Below the pieces are notes generated by a model, which saw nothing but the letters and a program-made list of their open reading frames with translations, made no database searches and was not told the DNA's origin. From Flavobacteriales bacterium (GTDB taxonomy: Bacteria; Bacteroidota; Bacteroidia; Flavobacteriales; Flavobacteriaceae), in NCBI GenBank assembly GCA_011524915.1, contig WTJH01000033.1, positions 1 to 32,018 of the forward strand: a stretch of DNA of 32,018 bases, in the 5' to 3' direction. Both the position numbers and the translations under genes were made by a program. Of this stretch, positions 9,176 to 18,928 are shown one piece after another (within the stretch, counting starts at the first letter, position 1; the number at the start of each line of letters is the position of its first letter).

Positions 9176-10198
9176 GTGAAAAAGAAAAAACCGCCACTGC
9201 TGCAATTCAGTAGCAGAGGCATATACTGTGCTGTAGCGGATGTATATCTGGATCCTTGGCGCCCAGTGCCCAAGGCATTGATCACCCATGGACATGCAGA
9301 TCATGCCCGTTGGGGTCATGGACAATATATATGCACCGAGGCAAGCCTTCCCATTCTTAAACACCGATTGGGAAACATACAGCTTTCTGGACGCCCCTAT
9401 GGAGATCGATTTTTGGTCAATGGAGTTCAATTTTCTTTTCATCCGGCAGGTCATGTACTGGGTTCGGCACAAATTCGAGTAGAATACCAAGGGGAAGTAT
9501 GGGTATTTACAGGAGATTATAAACTGGAAAACGATGGAGTGTCCACTCCCTTTGAACCGATCCGATGCCATACATTTATTAGTGAATGTACTTTTGGACT
9601 GCCTGTATTCGATTGGCAAAACCCTACTGAAATTCACTCCCAAATCAACCACTGGTGGGCTGCTCAAAATTCCGACAAGCGTTCTGCCGTTCTTATGGGC
9701 TATTCTTTAGGAAAGGCCCAGCGATTACTCAAGCATCTCGATCCGAATATCGGCCCTATTTATACGCATAGCTCCATTACTGCCATGACCGAAGTAACTT
9801 CTGCTCAGGTAGATTTTCCTAAAACTTTAGCACTCAACAAGGAGGTGGATAAAAACGATCTTAAAGGAGCTTTGATTTTAGCTCCTCCTGCCGCCGCAGG
9901 GGGTGCTTGGATGAAAAAACTATCGAACCCCAGTACTGGGTATGCCTCCGGCTGGATGAGCTTTAGAGGAGCTCGTAGGCGTAGAGGTTTTGATCGCGGC
10001 TTTGTACTCTCCGATCATGCGGACTGGAAAGGTTTGCTCAAAGCTATAAAAGCTACAGGCTGCGAAAAGGTAATTACAACCCACGGCTATACCCATTTAT
10101 TTGCCCAATACCTGCGAGAACAAGGGTATGATGCAATCACCGAAAAAACAGCTTTTGAAGCCGAAACGCCTGCAGAAGAAACTTCAACTACCCTATGA
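9176..10198 (+). CDS. Ligase-associated DNA exonuclease (metallo-beta-lactamase fold, SNM1/beta-CASP-like)
   Basis: HGHADHARWGHG metal-binding motif, HPAGHVLGSAQI, FTGDYKLE, VLSDHADW. First gene of an exo-ligase-helicase-phosphoesterase operon. GTG start at 9176 preferred; the ORF track uses TTG at 9161. Confidence 0.88.
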   Translation: MKKKKPPLLQFSSRGIYCAVADVYLDPWRPVPKALITHGHADHARWGHGQYICTEASLPILKHRLGNIQLSGRPYGDRFLVNGVQFSFHPAGHVLGSAQIRVEYQGEVWVFTGDYKLENDGVSTPFEPIRCHTFISECTFGLPVFDWQNPTEIHSQINHWWAAQNSDKRSAVLMGYSLGKAQRLLKHLDPNIGPIYTHSSITAMTEVTSAQVDFPKTLALNKEVDKNDLKGALILAPPAAAGGAWMKKLSNPSTGYASGWMSFRGARRRRGFDRGFVLSDHADWKGLLKAIKATGCEKVITTHGYTHLFAQYLREQGYDAITEKTAFEAETPAEETSTTL

Positions 10199-11784
10199 AA
10201 CTTTTTGCTGCTTTAGTGGAAACCTTGGATCAGACGACCAAAACAAATACTAAAGTCGCTGCACTTAAAAACTATTTTTTAAAAGCCCCCAAACAAGACG
10301 CGCTCTGGACCATTGCACTCCTTTCCCACAGACGCCCCTCGCGTCCCATTACCACCACCCAAATGAGAGCTTGGGCAGCAAGAGAGGCCAAGGTTCCCGA
10401 TTGGTTATTTGAAGAAACCTACCATATCGTTGGAGATCTGGCGGAAACTATTGCTCTTATATACCCCTCCAATCCAGAGGCAGAACTCAATCGGTCGTTA
10501 AGTGCAATTATTGAAGATCTGATTGAACTCAAATCCAAAACAGATGAACAAAAAGAGGCCTTTATCTGTCAGATGTGGTCTCAACAAAGTGCTTTAGAAC
10601 GCTTTGCCTTCAATAAGATCATGACGGGAGGCTTCCGCTTAGGAGTGAGCCAGAAACTAATGACTCGGGCGTTGTCTCAAGCTTTGGATCTGGAAGAACA
10701 AACCCTTGCCCATCGGCTGATGGGAGATTGGTCTCCCCAAACGATTTCCTTTGAAGAGTTACTGATCAAACCCAATCCTAAAGATCAGCTGTCCAAACCC
10801 TATCCCTTCTATTTGGCCTATGCGCTCGAAGACTCTTTTTTCGATCAAGAATCTGCAGACGATTGGTTTGTAGAACACAAATGGGACGGCATGCGGGGAC
10901 AACTAATTTTTCGATCGGGCGAATGGTTTTGTTGGAGCCGAGGCGAAGAACTGATGACTTCCAAATTTCCAGATTTTAACCCCTTGGCAGAAAAACTCCC
11001 CCAGGGAACCGTTTTAGATGGAGAAATTCTAGCCTTTACAGATGGGCAAATTGCCGATTTTTCGCTCCTTCAAAAACGGATGAATCGGAAAAATGTAAGT
11101 CTAAAACTCAGAACCGAAATCCCAGTTATTTTTGGGGTTTATGATCTTTTAGAATTCGAAGGTGAAGACCTTCGCCATCGTCCGCTAACATACAGAAGAA
11201 CCCTCTTAGAAGAGCTTTTCCAAAAAAATAACGATCCCCAACTCCCCTGGTTTTTATCCGAAATAGTTCCCTGCAGTCGTTGGGATGATGCCAAAAAAGA
11301 ACGGGAAAAAGCGGTAGAAAAAAGAAGTGAGGGACTCATGCTGAAACGAAAAAGCAGCCCCTACGGTGTGGGCCGAAAAAAGGGAGATTGGTGGAAATGG
11401 AAATCCGATCCTTTTACCATAGATGCCGTACTCACGTATGCCATGCGAGGACATGGGCGTCGGAGCAACTTATTTACGGACTACACCTTTGCCCTTTGGG
11501 ACAACAAAGAATTGGTCACTTTTGCTAAAGCTTACTCTGGACTTACGGATGCTGAGATGAAAGAAGTCGATCGTTTCGTCAAGCAAAATACAACGGATCG
11601 CTTTGGACCGGTCCGACAAGTAAAACCTGAATTGGTGTTCGAAATCGCATTTGAGGGCATCGCTCACTCTTCTAGACACAAAAGTGGAGTCGCCGTTCGC
11701 TTTCCCCGAATCCTTCGTTGGCGGAAAGACAAATCCATAGATATGGCCAATTCACTTGAGGATTTAAAAACTTTAATTCCATGA
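10195..11784 (+). CDS. ATP-dependent DNA ligase (ligase-associated DNA damage response type)
   Basis: Nucleotidyl-transferase motif EHKWDGMRGQ (KxDG), LDGEI, GVYDLLEFEG, EGLMLKRKSSPYGVGRKKGDWWKWK. Overlaps the upstream gene by ATGA. Confidence 0.93.
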   Translation: MKLFAALVETLDQTTKTNTKVAALKNYFLKAPKQDALWTIALLSHRRPSRPITTTQMRAWAAREAKVPDWLFEETYHIVGDLAETIALIYPSNPEAELNRSLSAIIEDLIELKSKTDEQKEAFICQMWSQQSALERFAFNKIMTGGFRLGVSQKLMTRALSQALDLEEQTLAHRLMGDWSPQTISFEELLIKPNPKDQLSKPYPFYLAYALEDSFFDQESADDWFVEHKWDGMRGQLIFRSGEWFCWSRGEELMTSKFPDFNPLAEKLPQGTVLDGEILAFTDGQIADFSLLQKRMNRKNVSLKLRTEIPVIFGVYDLLEFEGEDLRHRPLTYRRTLLEELFQKNNDPQLPWFLSEIVPCSRWDDAKKEREKAVEKRSEGLMLKRKSSPYGVGRKKGDWWKWKSDPFTIDAVLTYAMRGHGRRSNLFTDYTFALWDNKELVTFAKAYSGLTDAEMKEVDRFVKQNTTDRFGPVRQVKPELVFEIAFEGIAHSSRHKSGVAVRFPRILRWRKDKSIDMANSLEDLKTLIP

Positions 11785-14222
11785 GTGTATCCCAACAAAA
11801 ACCTTCCGTAGAATCTTGGTTTAAGCACAAGGGATGGAAGCCTGCAGCCTTTCAACGGCAAACTTGGAAAGCTTATCAGGAAGGGCAATCGGGCTTAGTA
11901 AATGCCCCTACGGGCAGCGGAAAAACCTATGCCCTATGGGGAGCTATTGTGCAGGAAAGCTTGGCTGTTGAAGCAAAACCTAAAGGTCTTCAGGCCATCT
12001 GGATTACCCCCCTACGAGCTCTTGCAGTAGAAATACAGCAAACCACCCACAAGATGACTCAAGAGCTCTTGCCCGAAATGGAAGTTCAAAAAAGGACAGG
12101 AGACAGTACGGCCAAAGAAAAAGCTGCCTTTAAGTCTAAACTCCCCTTTGGACTGGTGACCACTCCAGAAAGTTTACACCTGCTTTTAAGCCATAAAAAA
12201 AATGAAGACTATTTTAAAAACCTTCAATGCATCGTCGTAGACGAATGGCACGAACTGATGGGTTCCAAACGAGGAGTACAGGTAGAATTGGCATTGGCCT
12301 ATTTGTGTGCTTTATTTCCCAAACTCAGGGTTTGGGGAATCTCTGCAACCTTAGGGAATTTAGAATTGGCCCAACAAATACTGCTACAACCTACGGGACA
12401 AAAGGGCATTTGTATACGGGCGAATACCCTAAAAAAAATTCGAGTACAATCCCTAATCCCCCAAACCATGGAAACCTTCCCTTGGCGAGGACACTTAGGA
12501 TTGCACCTACTCCCAGAAGTATTGAAACAGATCAATAAAAATCGATCGACCCTCGTGTTTACCAATACTCGAGCCCAATGCGAAATTTGGTATCAAAAAA
12601 TACTGGAAGCTGCTCCCCAGTTGGCGGGCGAAATTGCCATGCATCACGGAAGTATGGAAAAAAAAGTACGGCTATGGGTCGAAAACCAACTGCGAGAAGA
12701 TAAACTCAAATTGGTGGTGTGTACTTCAAGTCTGGATCTGGGTGTAGATTTCAGTCCGGTAGAAAGCTGTATTCAGATTGGAAGTCCCAAAGGGGTCGGA
12801 AGATTTTTACAACGTGCCGGACGAAGCGGACATCGGCCTGGAGCGACCAGTACCATCCATTTTGTCCCGACCCATGCCATGGAACTCATAGAAGCGCTGG
12901 CTTTGCAAAAAGCAATCGACCATCAGGCGATTGAAGATCGCCAACCCTATCTGTTGAGTTTTGATGTATTGATTCAATTTTTAATGACCTTGGCTGTTGG
13001 AAATGGATTTCATCCAAAAGAGCTGTTTACGATCATCCAAAGGAGCTTTTGTTTCCAAGAGATGCGAAAGGAGGAATGGCAATGGTGCTTAAATTTTATC
13101 CGCTATGGGAGTCAAAGTCTGGAACACTACGACGAATACAAAAAAGTGGAAGTAACTCCCGAAGGAAAATATCAGGTGCTCAATAAAGGTATTGCCATGA
13201 GACACCGGATGAGCATGGGAACCATTGTTGGAGGGGCCGATCTAAAAATTAAATATCTCAAAGGCGGATATCTGGGAAGTATAGAAGAATGGTTTATCAG
13301 CAAGCTGCAGCCAGGCGATACCTTCACCTTTTCTGGGCGGATATTGGAATTGGTGCGTATTCAAAACATGGAAGTTTTGGTCCGCAAGTCCAAAGCCAAA
13401 AAAGCCAAAGTTCCGAGTTGGATGGGAGGGCGTATGAGTTTTTCGGCTCACCTGAGTCAAATGCTTCGAGAAACTCTTTATGATATAGAACAAAACGATT
13501 CTCCCGAAAGAAAAGCCCTCGAAGGGGTACTGCAGCAGCAAAAAAAGCAATCCATCATTCCTCAACCTGAGGAATTTTTGATCGAAAGTTTTAGCTCTAG
13601 AGAAGGTCATCACGCTATTTTTTATCCCTTTGAAGGCAGAGCCGTACACGAAGCTATGGCCAGTATCGTAGCCTACCGCTTAGGCCTACTAGAGCCTCAA
13701 AGCTTTTCCTTGGCCTTTAACGATTATGGCTTTGAACTTTTGTCCGATCGGCCGGTGGATATTCAGGGGTTATTGGACAACGATTTGTTAAACCCTCAGG
13801 ATATTTTTGAAGATCTAAGACAAAGTTTTAATGTCAGTGAAATGGCTCGGAGGAAGTTTCGAGATATTGCCGTAATTGGAGGCTTAGTTTTTCAGGGATT
13901 CCCCAACAAACCCATCAAAACAAAACACTTACAATCGGGGACTCAATTGTTTTACGAAGTATTTAAGGACTATGAACCCGACAACCTTTTATATCTACAA
14001 GCCCTGACCGAAACCTATGAACATGGAATGGAAGAAGGACGCTTACAACAAGCTTTTGAACGAATCGAAAAACAAGAACTCTGTTGGCTCCAAACCAATC
14101 ATCCCACCCCCTTTTCCTTTCCTATCATCACAGACCGACTTCGAGGGAAATTGTCTTCAGAAAAAGTAGAAGACCGAATCAAGCGGATGCTCCAACAACT
14201 CAATAAAGCCACACAAATATGA
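11781..14222 (+). CDS. Ligase-associated Lhr-like DEXH-box helicase
   Basis: NAPTGSGKTYALW (Walker A), VVDEWHELMGSKRG (DEWH box), WGISATLGN, VCTSSLDLGVDFSPV, QRAGRSGHRPGA. ATGA overlap upstream. Confidence 0.93.
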   Translation: MSVSQQKPSVESWFKHKGWKPAAFQRQTWKAYQEGQSGLVNAPTGSGKTYALWGAIVQESLAVEAKPKGLQAIWITPLRALAVEIQQTTHKMTQELLPEMEVQKRTGDSTAKEKAAFKSKLPFGLVTTPESLHLLLSHKKNEDYFKNLQCIVVDEWHELMGSKRGVQVELALAYLCALFPKLRVWGISATLGNLELAQQILLQPTGQKGICIRANTLKKIRVQSLIPQTMETFPWRGHLGLHLLPEVLKQINKNRSTLVFTNTRAQCEIWYQKILEAAPQLAGEIAMHHGSMEKKVRLWVENQLREDKLKLVVCTSSLDLGVDFSPVESCIQIGSPKGVGRFLQRAGRSGHRPGATSTIHFVPTHAMELIEALALQKAIDHQAIEDRQPYLLSFDVLIQFLMTLAVGNGFHPKELFTIIQRSFCFQEMRKEEWQWCLNFIRYGSQSLEHYDEYKKVEVTPEGKYQVLNKGIAMRHRMSMGTIVGGADLKIKYLKGGYLGSIEEWFISKLQPGDTFTFSGRILELVRIQNMEVLVRKSKAKKAKVPSWMGGRMSFSAHLSQMLRETLYDIEQNDSPERKALEGVLQQQKKQSIIPQPEEFLIESFSSREGHHAIFYPFEGRAVHEAMASIVAYRLGLLEPQSFSLAFNDYGFELLSDRPVDIQGLLDNDLLNPQDIFEDLRQSFNVSEMARRKFRDIAVIGGLVFQGFPNKPIKTKHLQSGTQLFYEVFKDYEPDNLLYLQALTETYEHGMEEGRLQQAFERIEKQELCWLQTNHPTPFSFPIITDRLRGKLSSEKVEDRIKRMLQQLNKATQI

Positions 14223-14854
14223 GAATTAGCATTCGTGGGGAAGATTTTATTTTAGATCCGAGTGGAGCCCTTTTTTGGGAAGCTCAGGGAGCGTTGATGC
14301 TAGCAGATATACATCTGGGGAAGATCACTCATTTCCGAAAACACGGAATTGCTGTTCCGCGGGCACCCATAACCGATTTTTATGTCCGAATAGAAAAGCT
14401 CATCCAAAAATACCCGTTTCAGCAGTTGTATTTTTTAGGAGACCTCTTTCACAGCAACCTGAATAGCGAATGGGATACTTTTGTGTCATGGTCCCAAAAA
14501 CAAGCTTTTGAGATGACATTAATCGCAGGAAATCACGATATTTTACCTGCCCAAGCCTACCAAAAAACACCCCTCCATGTGGTCGAAAATTTAGTCTTGG
14601 GGGAATTTATTTTAACCCATCATCCAGAGGAGCACACCCCTTTTAATCTTTGTGGTCATATTCATCCGGGAATAATGCTTAGAGGTCCCGGGCGGCAAGG
14701 CCTCAAACTGAGTTGCTTTTTCCAAAGACCCAACCAACTTATACTTCCCGCATTTGGTGCTTTTACAGGACTTCATTTACTCACCAAATCTGTTGACGAC
14801 AAGGTTTATATCTTGGGTGAAAAGGAGGTCTTTGCTTATCCCAACGAACCTTAG
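14219..14854 (+). CDS. pdeM: Ligase-associated calcineurin-like phosphoesterase / endonuclease
   Basis: LADIHLGK, FLGDLFHS, LIAGNHDIL, LTHHPEE, CGHIHPG metallophosphoesterase motifs. ATGA overlap with helicase gene. Confidence 0.88.
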   Translation: MRISIRGEDFILDPSGALFWEAQGALMLADIHLGKITHFRKHGIAVPRAPITDFYVRIEKLIQKYPFQQLYFLGDLFHSNLNSEWDTFVSWSQKQAFEMTLIAGNHDILPAQAYQKTPLHVVENLVLGEFILTHHPEEHTPFNLCGHIHPGIMLRGPGRQGLKLSCFFQRPNQLILPAFGAFTGLHLLTKSVDDKVYILGEKEVFAYPNEP

Positions 14855-14861
14855 AAACAGC

Positions 14862-14869
14862 TATATTTG
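14862..14869 (+). promoter_or_regulatory. Candidate -7 element (TAnnTTTG) for mfd
   Basis: TATATTTG lies 6 nt before a GTG codon at 14876 in the mfd frame. No TTG/TTTG at about 19 bp upstream was found, so confidence is limited. Confidence 0.4.
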
Positions 14870-14875
14870 CCTTCC

Positions 14876-17800
14876 GTGATACAGGATTTTCAAGACCAGA
14901 TTTCTTCATTGGCCACCCAACAAAGTTTGGTGGAGGCCATGCGTGTTCCGAAGACCACACATCTGAGAGGATTGGTAGGTTCGGGACTGAGTTTTCGAAT
15001 GGCAGCTGCCTTTGAAAGCCATCAAAAATCCATACTGTTTGTTTTGGACACAGCCGAACAAGCGGCCTATTATCTCAACGATCTTGAAGTGCTCTTGGGC
15101 AACAAGCAAGTACTCTTTTTCCCGGCAAGTTCGCGCCAACCGTATATCACCGAAAATACCGACAATGCCAATGTGCTCCTCAGAGCTGAAGTTTTAAAAA
15201 AGATTGCTCGAAGCTCAAAACCCTTGCTGATTGTCACATACGCCGAAGCTCTTTTTGAAAAACTAATCTCACAATACACCCTTAAAAAAAATACCCTTCA
15301 GTTAAAAAAAGGAGAGGTTCTTTCCATTGACTTTATCAATGAAACTCTTTTTGAATACGGTTTCGAACGGGTCGATTTTGTGAGTCAACCCGGCGAATTT
15401 TCGGTTCGGGGTGGAATTATAGACGTATTTTCATTCGCATATCAGCATCCCTACAGGATTGAATTTTTTGATGACGAAATCGAAAGTTTACGCAGTTTTG
15501 ATGTCAGTACTCAGTTATCCATCACCCATTTCGACAGCATCGATTTACTGCCCAATACTTCCCAAATATCATTTACCGACAAACGTAAATCGCTGATCGA
15601 AACCCTTGGCGAAAACAGCAGTATTTGGCTCAACAACCGAGATCAGGTGGGTCTGGTGTTGGATCGGTTATTTCAAAAAGCCGAAGACTATTATCAATCT
15701 TTAGACACCAGCATACAATACCCTCCAGAAACCCTTTTTCTCCATCAGGAAACTTGGAATACAGAACTCCACAACCGGTCCTTAATCTTACTTGAAAATT
15801 CGGACCACTTTGCTGCGACAGAACAAATCAGTTTTAAACAAAGTCCTCAACCAGCCTTTCAAAAAAAGTTTGATTTACTGATTGCACACCTCAACGACAA
15901 TCACGCGCAAGGTTATGTGAACTATTTGATGTGTAATAGTTCCAAACAAGCAGAAAGATTCCACGACATCTTTCAGGAAATGGAGGACAGCGTTCACTAT
16001 CAAACACGAGTTTGCTCTTTCTTTCAAGGCTTTGAAGACTTGGAAATGAAAATGGCTTGTTTTACCGATCACCAAATCTTTGAACGCTATCACAAATTTG
16101 CCCTAAAATCCCAAAAAACTCAGAAAGATGCTTTGAGTTTAAAAGAACTTACACACATGCAAATTGGGGATTATGTGACCCATATCGATCACGGTATTGG
16201 TAAGTTTGGGGGGCTCAAAAGAATTGAAGTTGAGGGGAAATGGCAGGAAGCTATAAAACTCATTTATGGAGAGCGAGATGTCCTGTATTTAAGTATTCAT
16301 GCACTTCATAAAATCACCAAATACAGAGGAAAAGACGGAGAGCAACCCAAGGTGCATAAACTGGGGTCTAAAGTCTGGAAAAGCTTAAAGCAAAAGACCA
16401 AAAAGAAAATCAAGGAGATTGCTTTCAATCTGATTCAAGTGTATGCCAAACGCCGCTCAAAAATTGGTCATGCCTTTGCTCCAGACAGCTATCTTCAACT
16501 GGAATTAGAATCGTCCTTTTTATACGAAGACACCCCAGATCAATCCAAAGCCACCGCAGATATCAAAGAGGATATGGAACGCGAACGTCCCATGGATCGA
16601 CTGGTTTGTGGGGATGTAGGATTTGGAAAAACCGAAGTGGCTATTCGGGCAGCATTTAAAGCCGTCGATAACAGCAAACAAGTGGCTGTACTGGTGCCAA
16701 CAACTATTTTAGCCTTTCAACATTTTAAAACTTTTAGTAAACGTTTGGCCGACCTCCCCGTTCGGGTAGATTATCTGAATCGTTTCCGTTCATCGGCCGA
16801 TAAAAAGAGGATTTTAGCGGATCTAGAAAGTGGCGCATTGGATATTCTTATCGGTACCCATCAGCTGGTCAACAAAAAGGTCAAATTCAAGGACTTGGGA
16901 CTGTTGATTGTAGATGAAGAACAAAAATTTGGCGTTGCAGTAAAAGAAAAATTAAGAGCAATCAAAACCGATGTAGATGTCTTAACACTTACGGCAACCC
17001 CTATCCCGAGAACCCTTCAATTCAGTCTTATGGCGGCTCGAGACCTTTCTGTAATCGCCACCCCGCCACCGAATCGTTATCCCATAGAATCGGAAGTTGT
17101 TCGATTTTCGGAAGAACTGCTACGCGATGCTATCCTTTACGAACTCAAACGCGACGGTCAAGTCTATTTTATCCATAATCGGGTCGAAAATATCCGAGAG
17201 GTAGCCGGAATGCTTCAACGCCTGGTCCCCGATGCTCGGATCGCCATCGGACATGGACAAATGGAAGGGGCAAAACTGGAAAAGGTGTTGTTGGAGTTTA
17301 TGGAAGGACAAAGCGATATCTTATTGGCAACAACCATCATTGAAAATGGATTAGACGTCCCCAATGCCAATACAATCTTTATCAATAACGCACAAAGCTT
17401 TGGACTTTCGGACCTGCATCAAATGAGAGGTCGTGTAGGAAGAAGCAATAAAAAAGCCTTCTGTTATTTTATCACCCCTCCCCTGAGTGCTATGAATAGC
17501 GATGCGCAAAAGCGTATTCAGGCCATTAGTCAATTTGCTGCGCTCGGATCGGGCTACCAAGTGGCCATGAAAGATCTAGAGATTCGAGGGGCAGGAAATT
17601 TATTGGGAGGTGAACAAAGTGGATTTATCAACGATATCGGCTTCGATGCGTATCAGAAAATACTCGAAGAAGCTGTAGAAGAACTCAAAACAACTGAGTT
17701 TAAAGAACTCTATGCCGCAGAATTGGCATCCGACCAAAGGAGCTTTGTCAAAGAGGTTCAACTGGATACCGATTGGGAACTCTTGATCCCCGACGACTAT

Positions 17801-18235
17801 GTCAATAGCGTTCAGGAACGACTCACGCTTTATCAGAAATTAAGTACTATTTCAGACGAAAAAGGACTACAAGAATTTCAAACGCAATTGGAAGATCGTT
17901 TTGGTCCCCTCCCCTACGAAGCCGCGGAACTCATCAAAAGTATTCGTCTCAAATGGCTTGCCACCCAGTTGGGAATCGAACGTTTAATGATTAAATCGAA
18001 TAAAATGGTCGGATATTTTATCGCAGATCAGCAAAGCCCGTTTTATCAAACCAAACGTTTCCAGTGGATCATCCAACAGGTTCCACAACTCTATCCCCGA
18101 GTTCAGATAAAGGAGAAAAAAGTGGGGCAGCAACTCAAATTATTACTCATTGCCGACAGGGTTCAGGAAATTGATGAAGTCCTCGAACGACTGCACCCCC
18201 TACAACCCAGTCTTACAGATGCTTCAAGTTTTTGA
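14876..18235 (+). CDS. mfd: Transcription-repair coupling factor Mfd
   Basis: LRGLVGSGLSFRMAAAF, GDYVTHIDHGIGKFGGLKRIEV (RID), DRLVCGDVGFGKTEVAIRAAFKAV, VDEEQKFGV (DEEQ), LTLTATPIPRTL, QMRGRVGRSNKKAF. Start likely GTG 14876; the ORF track uses TTG 14867. Confidence 0.95.
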   Translation: MIQDFQDQISSLATQQSLVEAMRVPKTTHLRGLVGSGLSFRMAAAFESHQKSILFVLDTAEQAAYYLNDLEVLLGNKQVLFFPASSRQPYITENTDNANVLLRAEVLKKIARSSKPLLIVTYAEALFEKLISQYTLKKNTLQLKKGEVLSIDFINETLFEYGFERVDFVSQPGEFSVRGGIIDVFSFAYQHPYRIEFFDDEIESLRSFDVSTQLSITHFDSIDLLPNTSQISFTDKRKSLIETLGENSSIWLNNRDQVGLVLDRLFQKAEDYYQSLDTSIQYPPETLFLHQETWNTELHNRSLILLENSDHFAATEQISFKQSPQPAFQKKFDLLIAHLNDNHAQGYVNYLMCNSSKQAERFHDIFQEMEDSVHYQTRVCSFFQGFEDLEMKMACFTDHQIFERYHKFALKSQKTQKDALSLKELTHMQIGDYVTHIDHGIGKFGGLKRIEVEGKWQEAIKLIYGERDVLYLSIHALHKITKYRGKDGEQPKVHKLGSKVWKSLKQKTKKKIKEIAFNLIQVYAKRRSKIGHAFAPDSYLQLELESSFLYEDTPDQSKATADIKEDMERERPMDRLVCGDVGFGKTEVAIRAAFKAVDNSKQVAVLVPTTILAFQHFKTFSKRLADLPVRVDYLNRFRSSADKKRILADLESGALDILIGTHQLVNKKVKFKDLGLLIVDEEQKFGVAVKEKLRAIKTDVDVLTLTATPIPRTLQFSLMAARDLSVIATPPPNRYPIESEVVRFSEELLRDAILYELKRDGQVYFIHNRVENIREVAGMLQRLVPDARIAIGHGQMEGAKLEKVLLEFMEGQSDILLATTIIENGLDVPNANTIFINNAQSFGLSDLHQMRGRVGRSNKKAFCYFITPPLSAMNSDAQKRIQAISQFAALGSGYQVAMKDLEIRGAGNLLGGEQSGFINDIGFDAYQKILEEAVEELKTTEFKELYAAELASDQRSFVKEVQLDTDWELLIPDDYVNSVQERLTLYQKLSTISDEKGLQEFQTQLEDRFGPLPYEAAELIKSIRLKWLATQLGIERLMIKSNKMVGYFIADQQSPFYQTKRFQWIIQQVPQLYPRVQIKEKKVGQQLKLLLIADRVQEIDEVLERLHPLQPSLTDASSF

Positions 18236-18872
18236 TGACCTCGAAAGCGATATTTACTGCATCTTCATCCACAATTATGGTAAATTCATTTGAAGTAGAA
18301 ATCACTTCATTGATATTTACCCCTTCCCAAGAAAGTCGCTGGAAGATAAAAAAGTATAAGCCGGGAATTTGAACATTTTCCATAGGCAATTTAACCGTGA
18401 TCGACGAGAGGTTTTCCACCTTGTCCAATCGATTTTCCTGCTGAAAGAACGTCTCCACTTCTGATGCAATATTGGCACTTACGATCATATTCATCTCGGC
18501 TACTCCACGAGAAGAGGTATAAAACACGTCCTTTTGCTGATCGATTTCTCGTAACAAAGCCGCCTGACACGTCAATAGGGTATCCGATACTTCAAAACAA
18601 TAATCCACCAATGAAGAACGTACGGTGATATCCCCTAAATTTTTAAGAACATGTACAATTTTATGAGTGGATAGAAACTCTAAATTTTCTGAGATTCGTT
18701 TCAGTGCCATAACTATGGCCCCGTTTTTAGCTGGCTTTCGAAGATTGTTTTCAATTTCGGGCTGGATCTGACGAGCGAGCGATGTCAGATTGATGATTCC
18801 TTGAGATAAGGCAGAGGACAAAAAAGGTTTGGACTTTACGTAGGCCAATACTTCAGAAGCGATGGTTTTCAT
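18213..18872 (-). CDS. Hypothetical protein with C-terminal ACT-like region
   Basis: Intact ORF from MKTIASEVLAYVKS. C-terminal ITVKLPMENVQIPGLYFFIFQRLSWEGVNINEVISTSNEFTIIVDEDAVNIAFEVIK resembles an aspartokinase-type ACT repeat. Convergent with mfd, 23 bp 3' overlap. Confidence 0.65.
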   Translation of the reverse strand: MKTIASEVLAYVKSKPFLSSALSQGIINLTSLARQIQPEIENNLRKPAKNGAIVMALKRISENLEFLSTHKIVHVLKNLGDITVRSSLVDYCFEVSDTLLTCQAALLREIDQQKDVFYTSSRGVAEMNMIVSANIASEVETFFQQENRLDKVENLSSITVKLPMENVQIPGLYFFIFQRLSWEGVNINEVISTSNEFTIIVDEDAVNIAFEVIKNLKHL

Positions 18873-18928
18873 GGTTTTATTTTTATGCAAAGATATGGTT
18901 TTTAAACAAATTGTTTTAAATAAAACAA

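Noticed and set aside
9146-9667. 173 aa minus-strand ORF overlapping the exonuclease gene
   Set aside because: Antisense to a well-supported CDS; no family resemblance.
10195-14854. Novel defence system built from a ligase, helicase, nuclease and phosphoesterase
   Set aside because: The gene set matches the known ligase-associated DNA damage response module (exonuclease, ligase, Lhr-like helicase, PdeM), and the context is chromosomal housekeeping.
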